The notes beneath the pieces are model-generated. The model was given only the letters and a program-made list of their open reading frames with translations. It made no database searches and was not told the origin of the DNA. 19,662 nt of DNA. Source: JANQEA01 sp964530075 (GTDB lineage Bacteria; Bipolaricaulota; Bipolaricaulia; UBA7950; UBA9294). The translations under genes were made by a program, and so were the position numbers. How positions within the stretch are numbered: position 1 is the stretch's first letter; the number at the start of each line of letters is the position of its first letter. Location: contig CAZGXU010000040.1 in the NCBI GenBank assembly GCA_964530075.1, positions 1 through 19,662 of the forward strand, written 5' to 3'. Of the stretch, positions 1-6,608 are shown one piece after another.

Positions 1-2
1 TG

Positions 3-29
3 TGCCGGCAGCGTACACCACTGCCGGCA
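3..29. other. Perfect inverted repeat (hairpin) at the left edge
   Basis: TGCCGGCAG (3-11) is exactly complementary to CTGCCGGCA (21-29), with a 9-nt loop. No T-run follows on the + strand. On the - strand any tail lies outside the window. It could be the stem of a terminator for a gene to the left, or a REP-type repeat. Nothing coding is visible in 30-108. Confidence 0.5.
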
Positions 30-108
30 AAGGAGGCGCGCTTTCATAACATCACAAACCACAATTCTGCAGTTCTCTGCGCCCTCTGCATTTGGGCTTG
101 TGCAGTTC

Positions 109-297
109 CTAGACGAACTCGGCAAACGAGCGCTTCCCGACCTGGACGAGGTCCGGAGGATCGAACGGGACGTCGAGGTCCTGGGAGTCGAACTTCTCCT
201 CGTTGACCTTGACGCCGCCCTGCTGGATGAGCCGCTTCGCCTCGCCGCGGCTGCCGACGAGACCGGAAGCCTGGAGAAGGTCGACGATCCAGATCGT
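109..297 (-). pseudogene. Relic of the tyrS 3' end (S4 domain of a second tyrosyl-tRNA synthetase)
   Basis: The minus strand encodes 62 residues plus a stop that align without gaps to the last 62 residues (341-402) of the intact TyrRS at 1646-2854. By hand count 52 of 62 are identical. This part of TyrRS is the C-terminal S4-type RNA-binding domain, which contacts tRNA-Tyr; the catalytic domain is absent. Homology stops at 297, and a 41-bp tandem repeat begins 11 bp further on. An open frame continues into the repeat and could start at a TTG (346-348), but there is no ribosome site. The 84% identity with many silent differences argues for an old paralogue or a replaced tyrS allele, not a recent duplication. 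It is most likely non-functional. A free S4-domain peptide is possible but unsupported. Confidence 0.8.
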
Positions 298-308
298 GCT
301 ACTGCCTG

Positions 309-393
309 CAAGAGAATAAGGGGTCAGAGCTTTATTTTCGAATTCCAATCAAGAGAATAAGGGGTCAGAGCTTTATTTTCGAATTCCAATCAA
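309..393. repeat. Perfect tandem direct repeat, 2 x 41 bp
   Basis: Bases 309-349 and 350-390 are identical and CAA of a third copy follows. Each unit carries AATAAGGGGTCAGAGC followed by TTTATTTTCGAATTCC and is much more AT-rich than its surroundings. From memory, GGGGTCAGAGC-type words recur beside IS200-like/RAYT (Y1) transposases in many genomes; this was not verified. The repeat sits exactly where the tyrS relic is truncated, which fits mobile-element activity. No transposase gene is present. Confidence 0.85.
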
Positions 394-748
394 TGGCACC
401 AGCCATGTCTCCGCCGCGCTCTGCGCTCCTCCGTGGATCAGCAGATTCAAATGCGCGTCAAGCATCTGAGAGCCAGCAAGCTGCCTCTTCAAGTGCCCGG
501 AGCAGCCGGCAGGATGATCCGGTGCCCGCAGGCGTGGAAGTAAGAAGCCCCGCCCGAGAGCGGGGCCGAACCTCCCCCGTAGGGAAGGGATTAGGGTCGA
601 TTCATGTATACGTCTGACCCTCAGGAGTGTCAAGGGACACTCGTCACTCGCCTATGCACCCTTGCTCTACCGCGAGAAGTCAGGAGTGAAAGCCTATACC
701 TCTTCTCTGCGCTGCTCCGTGCCCTCTGCGGTTCAGCTTGTGCAGTTC
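394..748. other. Non-coding stretch between element-like repeats and the second tyrS relic
   Basis: No reading frame here resembles a protein I recognise. It contains a GC hairpin at 547-566, a GTATACGTCTGACCC word at 606-620 that looks like a cousin of the GGGGTCAGAGC words in the 41-bp repeat (opposite orientation), and an 18-bp exact match (736-753) to the flank and stop of the first tyrS relic (96-113). Bases 309-620 could be a non-autonomous element bounded by these words. That is inference. Confidence 0.4.
547..566. other. GC-rich hairpin, terminator-like stem without a T-tract
   Basis: GCCCCGC (547-553) pairs with GCGGGGC (560-566) around a CCGAGA loop. No T-run follows on either strand, so it is not a standard intrinsic terminator. 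It may be an internal structure of a small mobile element. Confidence 0.5.
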
Positions 749-793
749 CTAGATCTGCTCGGCGAACGACCGCCTGCCGACCTGGACGAGGAC
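749..793 (-). pseudogene. Second, shorter relic of the tyrS 3' end
   Basis: The last 14 codons plus stop match the end of TyrRS (VLVQVGRRSFAEQI against VLVQVGKRSFAELI, 12 of 14 identical). Similarity continues past the stop: GCTTGTGCAGTTCCTAGA at 736-753 is identical to 96-113. The intact gene's flank just before 1646 keeps a weaker CTCTGCG...CTAGA resemblance. Upstream of the 14 codons no tyrS similarity is seen. The fragment is too short to be functional, so it is a relic or a recurrent recombination footprint. Confidence 0.7.
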
Positions 794-861
794 GAGCGTC
801 TGCCAGGGAATGCGGGGTGTGTCGGGCGTCCAGATGTCGCGGGCGTTTTGGCCATCCCACC

Positions 862-890
862 TCGATGAAAGAACAGAGATCGTCCATACT
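862..890 (+). promoter_or_regulatory. Candidate weak promoter of the amidase gene
   Basis: TCGATG (862-867) and CATACT (885-890) are separated by 17 bp. The -10 hexamer ends 6 nt before the ATG at 897, so transcription would begin at or within a base or two of the start codon (leaderless). No Shine-Dalgarno site is present, which agrees. The -35 hexamer is poor (3 of 6). Confidence 0.35.
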
Positions 891-896
891 TCGTGC

Positions 897-1577
897 ATGC
901 GCACGCATCGTCTCCGGTTCATCGCACTCATCTTGATCTTCGCGCACGTCGGCACCGGAGCCTGCCTCCTCTCCGGATGCGGTGACGCTCACGGGGAGGC
1001 CGCATCCGGCCGCGTCCTCATCGTGCTCGACGCTGGCCACGGCGGCCGGGATCCGGGCGCCGTCTGTGAAGGCGTAAGAGAGGCCGATGTCAATCTCGCG
1101 ATCACGGAACGCGTCGCGACCCTGATCGAGGCCGACGACCGGCTCGACGTCAAGAGAACGCGAACGCTCGACATCTCCGTGACGTTGGAGGACCGGATCG
1201 CCGTCGCCAACGATGCGAACGCGGCGCTCTACCTGTCCGTGCAGAGCAACGCGTGCGAGTACCCCGACGCCACGGGCGTCGTGACGCTGGTCTCCGACAC
1301 GATCGAGGCCGGGGCCCCGAGCTGGCAGTTCGCCGAGATCCTGCAGGACGCGGTGGCCGACGCGACCGGCGCCCGCGACCGGGGCGTCCGCGCGCAGGAC
1401 CTGTACCTCCATCGTGCCGAAATGCCTGCCGCCTTGATCGAGGTCGGCTTTCTGACCAACGAACCGGAACGGACGCAGCTCGCCGATCGCGACTACCAGC
1501 AGACGATCGCGCAGGGCATCTACGACGGGATCGTCGCCTACCTCGAGTACGCCGACCCGTCATTCGCAGATCGCTAG
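897..1577 (+). CDS. N-acetylmuramoyl-L-alanine amidase (Amidase_3 family), probable lipoprotein
   Basis: The 226-residue enzyme should cleave the amide bond between N-acetylmuramic acid and L-alanine in peptidoglycan, outside the membrane. A hydrophobic N-terminus ends in a lipobox (L25-S-G-C28), so it is probably lipid-anchored. This fixes the start at 897 although the frame is open back to 810. Family motifs are DAGHGG (44-50, zinc His48), Glu62 in READVNL (zinc Glu), and the IEVGFLTN block (181-188) with catalytic Glu182. The third zinc ligand, normally His in S-I-H-A-N, reads S-V-Q-S-N with Gln116. Metal binding may therefore be altered or activity lost. The gene stands alone between tyrS relics and the convergent tyrS gene. 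It has no Shine-Dalgarno site and may be translated from a leaderless transcript. Family assignment is firm; activity is uncertain. Confidence 0.9.
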   Translation: MRTHRLRFIALILIFAHVGTGACLLSGCGDAHGEAASGRVLIVLDAGHGGRDPGAVCEGVREADVNLAITERVATLIEADDRLDVKRTRTLDISVTLEDRIAVANDANAALYLSVQSNACEYPDATGVVTLVSDTIEAGAPSWQFAEILQDAVADATGARDRGVRAQDLYLHRAEMPAALIEVGFLTNEPERTQLADRDYQQTIAQGIYDGIVAYLEYADPSFADR

Positions 1578-1579
1578 CC

Positions 1580-1610
1580 GCCCGTCGTGGTCCCGATCGA
1601 GGGCACGGGC
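1580..1610. terminator. Hairpin between convergent amidase and tyrS genes
   Basis: GCCC/GGGC, GTG/CAC and CCC/GGG segments pair with small bulges around GATCGA, directly after the amidase stop. No clear T-tract follows in either direction, so termination is uncertain. A second weak inverted repeat (TCACAC...GTGTGA) lies just downstream. Together they fill the 68-bp convergent gap. Confidence 0.35.
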
Positions 1611-1645
1611 CATATCACACCACTCTGCGTTGTAGCGTGTGAGAA

Positions 1646-2854
1646 CTAGATCAGCTCGGCGAACGACCGTTTCCCGACCTGGACGAGGACCGGCGGGTCG
1701 AACGGGACGTCGAGATCCTGCGACGCGACCCTCTCATCGTTGATCTGTACCCCGCCCTGAGCGATCAGCCGTTTCGCCTCGCCGCGGCTTCCGACGAGGC
1801 CCGACGCCTGGAGGAGATCGACGATCCAGATCGTCCCGTCGTCCTTGACGAGGGAGCGGTCGAGCGGAATCCGGTCGATCTCCGACGGACGCCCGCGGTG
1901 AACGTGGATCCGGTCGAATTCCTCCTCCGCGGCCTCCGCCGCGGCCGGATCGTGATACATGGAGACGATCTCGCGCGCCAGCCGTCGCTTCGCGTCGCGG
2001 GGCGAATTCTCGATCAGCTCCTCGATCTCCGCCCCCGTGTCCACATCCGTCAGCCGATCGAAGTATTCGGGGAGCAGCCCGTCCGGAATCGAGAGGAGCT
2101 TTCCGTAGATCTCGTTCGGCGGCTCGCTGATCCCGACGTAGTTCCCGATCGTCTGGCTCATCGCCCGCTCTCCGTCGAGGCCAATCAGCAGCGGGACGGT
2201 CATCACGACCTGCGGCTCCTGCCCGTATTCCCGCTGGATATCGCGGCCGACGAGGAGGTTGAACAGCTGATCGGTCCCGCCGAGCTCGACGTCGGCCTCG
2301 ATCGCGACCGAGTCGTACGCTTGGGCCAGCGGGTAGAGGAACTCGAGGACGCTGATCGGCTGACCGTCCTTGTAACGCAACGCGAAGTCGTCGCGCTCGA
2401 GCATCCGGGCGACCGTGTACTTCGCCGTCAGGTGGATCACGTCGGCGAAATCCAGCTTCCCCAGCCACTCGGAGTTGTAGCGAAACTCGGTCCGATCCGG
2501 ATCGAGAATCTTGAACACCTGGTCCCGGTACGTCTCCATGTTCCGCTCGATCTCGTCGGCGGTCATCAGCGCCCGGGTCGACGAGCGGCCCGACGGATCG
2601 CCGATCCGCCGGGTGAAGTCGCCGACGACGAGGACGCCGGTGTGGCCGAGGTCCTGGAACTGCCGCATCTTCCGCAGCGGGACGGAATGGCCGAGGGTGA
2701 GGTGCGGGGCGGAGGGGTCGATCCCGAGCTTGATCCGAAGCGGTTCGCCGGTCTCTTCCGATCGGCGCAGCTTTTCGATCAGGTCCTCGCGAGGGGCGAG
2801 CTGGTCGGTTCCGTGTGCGAGCTCGTCGGCGAGCGATGCGAAGCGGTCTTCCAT
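1646..2854 (-). CDS. tyrS: Tyrosyl-tRNA synthetase
   Basis: This class I aminoacyl-tRNA synthetase charges tRNA-Tyr with tyrosine using ATP. At 402 residues it has the usual bacterial length. HLTLGH (51-56) is the HIGH-type ATP motif, GGTDQLFN (192-199) is the conserved active-site loop, and an S4 RNA-binding domain occupies about 341-402. The KMSKS loop lies in GERAMSQTIGNYVGI and reads AMSQT (231-235), so both lysines of the motif are missing. The DNA read (2150-2164) supports this. The gene begins 6 bp after the gyrA stop, with a weak AGG ribosome site overlapping that stop, so it is probably co-transcribed and translationally coupled. Two degraded copies of its 3' end lie at 109-297 and 749-793. 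Identity is certain. Whether the altered loop changes kinetics is unknown. Confidence 0.96.
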   Translation of the reverse strand: MEDRFASLADELAHGTDQLAPREDLIEKLRRSEETGEPLRIKLGIDPSAPHLTLGHSVPLRKMRQFQDLGHTGVLVVGDFTRRIGDPSGRSSTRALMTADEIERNMETYRDQVFKILDPDRTEFRYNSEWLGKLDFADVIHLTAKYTVARMLERDDFALRYKDGQPISVLEFLYPLAQAYDSVAIEADVELGGTDQLFNLLVGRDIQREYGQEPQVVMTVPLLIGLDGERAMSQTIGNYVGISEPPNEIYGKLLSIPDGLLPEYFDRLTDVDTGAEIEELIENSPRDAKRRLAREIVSMYHDPAAAEAAEEEFDRIHVHRGRPSEIDRIPLDRSLVKDDGTIWIVDLLQASGLVGSRGEAKRLIAQGGVQINDERVASQDLDVPFDPPVLVQVGKRSFAELI

Positions 2855-2860
2855 GAGGAC

Positions 2861-5263
2861 CTACGTTCGAACGACGGAGACGATCCGGTCGTCCTCCTCC
2901 AGCTGCACCAGCCGAACCCCTCGGGCGTAGCGGCGGTAGACGTTGATGTCACCGGCCAGGATCCGGATCACGTGCTGCTCGGTCGTGATGATCAGCTCGT
3001 CCTGATCGGAGACGATTCCGACCGAAACAAGGTCGCCGGACTCGGCATCGAGCTTGATCCCCTGCACGCCCTTTCCGCCTCGTCCTTGGAGCGGGAAGTC
3101 GTCGAGCGAGACGCGCTTCCCGTACCCCCTCTCGGTGACCATCAGGATCCTCTTGTCCATCGTGATGTCGCGCTCGAGGCAGGCCATGCCGATCACCCAG
3201 TCGCCCTCGTCGAGGCGGATCCCGATCACGCCGCGCGACGGCCGCTTCGTCAGTCGGACGTCCGACTCGTGGAAGCGGATCGTCTGCCCGTTGAGCGTCG
3301 CGAGGATGATGTCGCCGCCGCCCTCCGTCACCGCCACCCAGACGAGCCGATCGTCCTCGTCGGCGTTGATCGCGTTGATCCCGGCCGTATGAACGTTGGC
3401 GTAGTCCGACAGGCGGTTCTTGTTGACGATCCCGTTCGCCGTCGACATCACGCAGAGCTCCTCCTCGACGTCGTCGAAATTGCGCACCGGAAGGATCGAT
3501 CGAACGACCTCGTCCTGCTCGAGCGGAACGAAGCTGCGGAGGTTCTTGCCGGCGGCGTCGCGATTCATCGACGGAAGCTTGTGGCCCTGCGTCCGGTAGA
3601 CCTTCCGCTGGTCGCTGAAGAAGAGGAGCTGATCGCGCGCGTTGACCAGGCTCGTCAGGAGGACATAGTCGTCCTCCTTCGTCCGTTGGCCGATGACCCC
3701 CTTCCCGCCTCGCCCTTGGCTCCGGAAGTCGATCGCTCGCGGCGCGTTGACGTACCCGCGGTTCGTCACGCTCACCATCAGGTCGTAGTCGGGGATCAAC
3801 TCGCTGAGATCGACGTCCCCGTTCTGGTCGGTGATCACTGTCCGCCGCGCGTCGGTGTGCCGCTCGGCGATTTCGCGCAGCTCGCGCTGAATCGTCCCGT
3901 CGAGAACGATGTCGCTGCCGAGGATCTCCTCGTAGCCAGCGATCGCCTTCAGCTTCTCGTCGTACTCGGCGTCGATCTTCTCGCCCTCGAGTGCCGTCAA
4001 CTGCGACAGGCGCATCCGGAGGATCGCCTCGACCTGCGCGTCGGACAGGGCCAGCTCGCTCTGCAGGGACTTCTGCGCCGCCGGCGAGTCCTTCGAGCTA
4101 CGGATGATCTCGATCACGCGTTCGATGTTGTCGAGCGCGGTCCGGTAGCCTTCGAGGATGTGAGCCCGTTTGCGGGCGACCTCGAGACGGTACTCGGTCC
4201 GACGACGGACGACCTCGCGGCGGAAGTCGATGAAGCAGTTGAGGATCTCCTTCAGCGACAGCGTCCGCGGGTTCCCGTCGATGATGACGAGGAAGACCGC
4301 GGCAAAGGTCCGCTCGAGCGGCGTGTACTTGTACAGCTGGTTCAGGACCACGTTCGGGTTCGCCGAGCGCTTCATCTCGACGACGATCCGCAACCCCTCG
4401 CGGTCCGATTCGTCCCGCAGATCGGAGATGCCATCGATCTGCCCGTCGCGAACCTTGTTGGCGATCGACTCGACGATCGTCGACTTGCGCACGAGATAGG
4501 GGATCTCGGTGATGACGATCCGATCGTCGTCGATCGCCGCCTGGGCGCGGACGGTCATCTTCCCCTGGCCGGTCCGGTACATCTCCTCGATCCCGTCGCG
4601 CCCCATGACGATCCCGCCGGTGGGGAAATCGGGCCCCGGGATGTGCTCCATCAGCTCCTTGATCGTGATGAACGGGTTGTCCATCAGCGCGATCACACCG
4701 TCGATCAGCTCGCCGACGTGGTGGGGCGGAATCTGGGTCGTCATCCCGACCGAGATCCCCCACGCGCCGTTCATCAGCAGGTTCGGGACTTTGGCCGGAA
4801 GGACGACCGGCTCCTCGAGCGAGTCGTCGAAGTTCGGGATCCAGTCGACGGTCCCCTCGTCGAGCTCGTCGAGAAACTCCATCGCGATCGGGGCCAGGCG
4901 CGCCTCGGTGTAGCGCGTCGCCGCCGCCGGGTCGCCGTCGATCGATCCGAAGTTCCCCTGCCCATCGACGAGGGGATACCGGTAGGAGAAAGACTGCGCC
5001 ATGTTGACCATGGTGTCGTAGATCGCCAGCTCCCCGTGCGGATGGTACTTCCCCATCACTTCGCCGACGACGCGGGCCGATTTCCGGTGCGGCTTCCCCG
5101 GGGTGACACCGAGCTCGCGCATTCCGTACAAGATCCGCCTCTGAACCGGCTTCAACCCGTCGCGAACGTCCGGGATGGCGCGACCGCGGATGACGCTCAT
5201 CGCGTAGTTGATGTACGACTGCTCCATCTCGTCTTCGATGAACGTTCGCTCGATCCGTTCCAT
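2861..5263 (-). CDS. gyrA: DNA gyrase subunit A
   Basis: GyrA is the breakage-reunion subunit of the A2B2 gyrase that introduces negative supercoils. The 800-residue product starts at ATG 5263, preceded by GAGGGGGTG. The frame is open to 5293, but that longer form would overlap the -10 box. The winged-helix/tower domain has the RYTEARL motif with catalytic Tyr118. The C-terminal pinwheel carries a GyrA-box variant QGRGGKG at 516-522, which favours GyrA over ParC, and the same heptapeptide recurs at 726-732. The quinolone-resistance region reads HGELAIYD, with Glu78 and Leu79 where E. coli has Asp82 and Ser83; Asp83 matches E. coli Asp87. No gyrB is in the window. It is the first gene of a gyrA-tyrS pair. 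Confidence 0.96.
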   Translation of the reverse strand: MERIERTFIEDEMEQSYINYAMSVIRGRAIPDVRDGLKPVQRRILYGMRELGVTPGKPHRKSARVVGEVMGKYHPHGELAIYDTMVNMAQSFSYRYPLVDGQGNFGSIDGDPAAATRYTEARLAPIAMEFLDELDEGTVDWIPNFDDSLEEPVVLPAKVPNLLMNGAWGISVGMTTQIPPHHVGELIDGVIALMDNPFITIKELMEHIPGPDFPTGGIVMGRDGIEEMYRTGQGKMTVRAQAAIDDDRIVITEIPYLVRKSTIVESIANKVRDGQIDGISDLRDESDREGLRIVVEMKRSANPNVVLNQLYKYTPLERTFAAVFLVIIDGNPRTLSLKEILNCFIDFRREVVRRRTEYRLEVARKRAHILEGYRTALDNIERVIEIIRSSKDSPAAQKSLQSELALSDAQVEAILRMRLSQLTALEGEKIDAEYDEKLKAIAGYEEILGSDIVLDGTIQRELREIAERHTDARRTVITDQNGDVDLSELIPDYDLMVSVTNRGYVNAPRAIDFRSQGRGGKGVIGQRTKEDDYVLLTSLVNARDQLLFFSDQRKVYRTQGHKLPSMNRDAAGKNLRSFVPLEQDEVVRSILPVRNFDDVEEELCVMSTANGIVNKNRLSDYANVHTAGINAINADEDDRLVWVAVTEGGGDIILATLNGQTIRFHESDVRLTKRPSRGVIGIRLDEGDWVIGMACLERDITMDKRILMVTERGYGKRVSLDDFPLQGRGGKGVQGIKLDAESGDLVSVGIVSDQDELIITTEQHVIRILAGDINVYRRYARGVRLVQLEEDDRIVSVVRT

Positions 5264-5293
5264 TCCCCACCCCCTCAGTCGAACGACCACCAT

Positions 5294-5322
5294 AGGATAC
5301 CGAATCTCCTGTCCTGAAGCAA
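5294..5322 (-). promoter_or_regulatory. Promoter of gyrA-tyrS
   Basis: On the minus strand TTGCTT (5322-5317) and TATCCT (5299-5294) are separated by exactly 17 bp. Transcription would start near 5287, leaving a leader of about 24 nt that contains the GAGGGGGTG ribosome site. Its position excludes the upstream in-frame start at 5293. Confidence 0.65.
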
Positions 5323-5356
5323 GTTTAGTGGCGGTCTAACGACGCGCGCCAGCCGC

Positions 5357-5388
5357 AAAGAAGAACCCTCGCCCGCGACGAACGAGGG
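5357..5388 (-). terminator. Intrinsic terminator of the peptide ABC operon
   Basis: On the minus strand a 10-bp stem (5388-5379 with 5375-5366, two G-T wobbles) closes a 3-nt loop and is followed by a T-rich tract, TTCTTCTTT (5365-5357). It lies 22 bp after the stop of the last permease gene and upstream of the gyrA promoter, so it separates the two units. Confidence 0.8.
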
Positions 5389-5410
5389 CCGTTGATCGAC
5401 CGCGCTCCGA

Positions 5411-6577
5411 CTAGACGATCGAGTAGGGATCGACCGCGTCTCGCACGGCGTCGCCCATGAAGTTGAACGCCAGCACCGAGATGACGATGAACACGCCGGG
5501 GACCAGGATCCACGGGTGTTGCTCGATCGCACCGACGTTCGTCGCTGCGGTGAGCAGGGCGCCCCAACTGGTCATCGGCTCCTGAATCCCGTAGCCGAGG
5601 AAGCTGAGCGTCGCCTCGGTGAGCATCATCCCGGGGATGAGCAGCGTCGCGTTGACGATCAGATAGCTCGTGACGTTGGGAACGATGTGGCGCAGGACGA
5701 CGCGCAGGTCCCCCGCGCCGGCGGCCCGCGCCGCGGTGACGAAGTCCATCTCGCGGATAGCGAGGACCTGGCCGCGAATGACCCTCGACATCCCGCCCCA
5801 TCCAGTGACCGCCAGGGCAACGATGATCCCCATGAAGACCATCGCTGCCGACAGACCGAATCCCCGAAGCGCCGCCCCCATTGCCATCAGGATCGGAAGC
5901 CCCGGGATCGCGAGCATCACCTCGCAGAGACGCTGGATGAACATGTCGACCCCGCCGCCGTAATATCCGGACAGGCCGCCCAAGAGGATCCCGATCGGGA
6001 ACGAACAGAGGATGACCAGCGGCCCGACGGCGAGAGAAACCCAGCTCCCGACGAGGCATCGGGTGAATAGGTCGCGGCCGAGGGCGTCCGTCCCCAACAG
6101 GAAGGCCTGCGCCTCCGAGCCGTCGTCCGCGACCGCCCCGAACAGGTGAACGTTTGACGGGATCAGCCCGAACAGCCTGTACTCCGCCTCCCCCCGGACG
6201 AAGAACCGGATGTAGTACTTCTTGCTCGTGTCCTCGACGTAGGCCACCTGATACGTCGTCGGGTCGAGCGTCCGCTCGGTCTTGTAGACGTACGGCCGAG
6301 AGAGCGAGCCGTTCTCGTCGCGGAAATGAATCGTGGACGGTGGGGAGTACGGATACTTGCGGTACTGCTTTCCGTAGTGGTACGGCGCGATGAACTCCGC
6401 GAAGACCGCCAGAACGACGAAGAGCAGGATGACCGCCGTGCCGACGTTCCCCACGCGATGGCGCTTGAACGCGCTCCAAATCATCTGGCCCTGCGAGCGG
6501 CTGACGTACTCCTTCGGGGCCCCGTCGACTCTGCCTGTCTCGACCTTCTCCGTGCTGCGCCGTAGTCGCCGTGCCAT
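5411..6577 (-). CDS. Peptide-type ABC transporter permease, OppC/DppC family (long-loop form)
   Basis: This inner-membrane permease should pair with the OppB-like partner encoded just upstream to form the channel of a family 5 (peptide/nickel/sugar) importer. It has 388 residues. After a cytoplasmic N-terminus, TM1 lies at about 45-64, followed by an extended extracytoplasmic segment (about 65-160) typical of a longer DppC subclass. The core with further TM segments follows, and an EAA-type ATPase-contact loop lies at about 276-300 (EMDFVTAARAAGAGDLRVVL). The C-terminus ends in DAVDPYS, also typical. An AAAGGAG site sits 14 nt before the ATG, which is rather long spacing. It is the last gene of the operon, 31 bp after the partner permease and followed by a terminator. 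The substrate cannot be read from sequence. Confidence 0.93.
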   Translation of the reverse strand: MARRLRRSTEKVETGRVDGAPKEYVSRSQGQMIWSAFKRHRVGNVGTAVILLFVVLAVFAEFIAPYHYGKQYRKYPYSPPSTIHFRDENGSLSRPYVYKTERTLDPTTYQVAYVEDTSKKYYIRFFVRGEAEYRLFGLIPSNVHLFGAVADDGSEAQAFLLGTDALGRDLFTRCLVGSWVSLAVGPLVILCSFPIGILLGGLSGYYGGGVDMFIQRLCEVMLAIPGLPILMAMGAALRGFGLSAAMVFMGIIVALAVTGWGGMSRVIRGQVLAIREMDFVTAARAAGAGDLRVVLRHIVPNVTSYLIVNATLLIPGMMLTEATLSFLGYGIQEPMTSWGALLTAATNVGAIEQHPWILVPGVFIVISVLAFNFMGDAVRDAVDPYSIV

Positions 6578-6608
6578 CTTGAGTTCTCGATCTCCTTTGC
6601 TTCCGCGC

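Noticed and set aside
309..393. Tandem units considered as a CRISPR array
   Set aside because: The two copies are directly adjacent with no spacer, and no cas gene is present. The 23-bp repeats at 18082-18162 likewise have no unique spacers of constant size between fixed repeats.
373..633. An 86-codon frame on the - strand, considered as a transposase remnant
   Set aside because: No Y1 transposase motif (such as HUH) is visible, and it runs through the repeat and hairpin.
810..896. Longer N-terminus for the amidase
   Set aside because: The lipoprotein signal starts at the ATG at 897, and the extra 29 residues have no signal character or ribosome site.
5264..5293. Longer start for gyrA
   Set aside because: It would overlap the -10 box, and the good ribosome site belongs to the ATG at 5263.
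1898..5317. A 1139-codon open frame on the + strand
   Set aside because: It is the mirror of gyrA and tyrS. The product is low-complexity, rich in Asp, Arg, Val and Leu, with no domain, and lies antisense to two certain genes.
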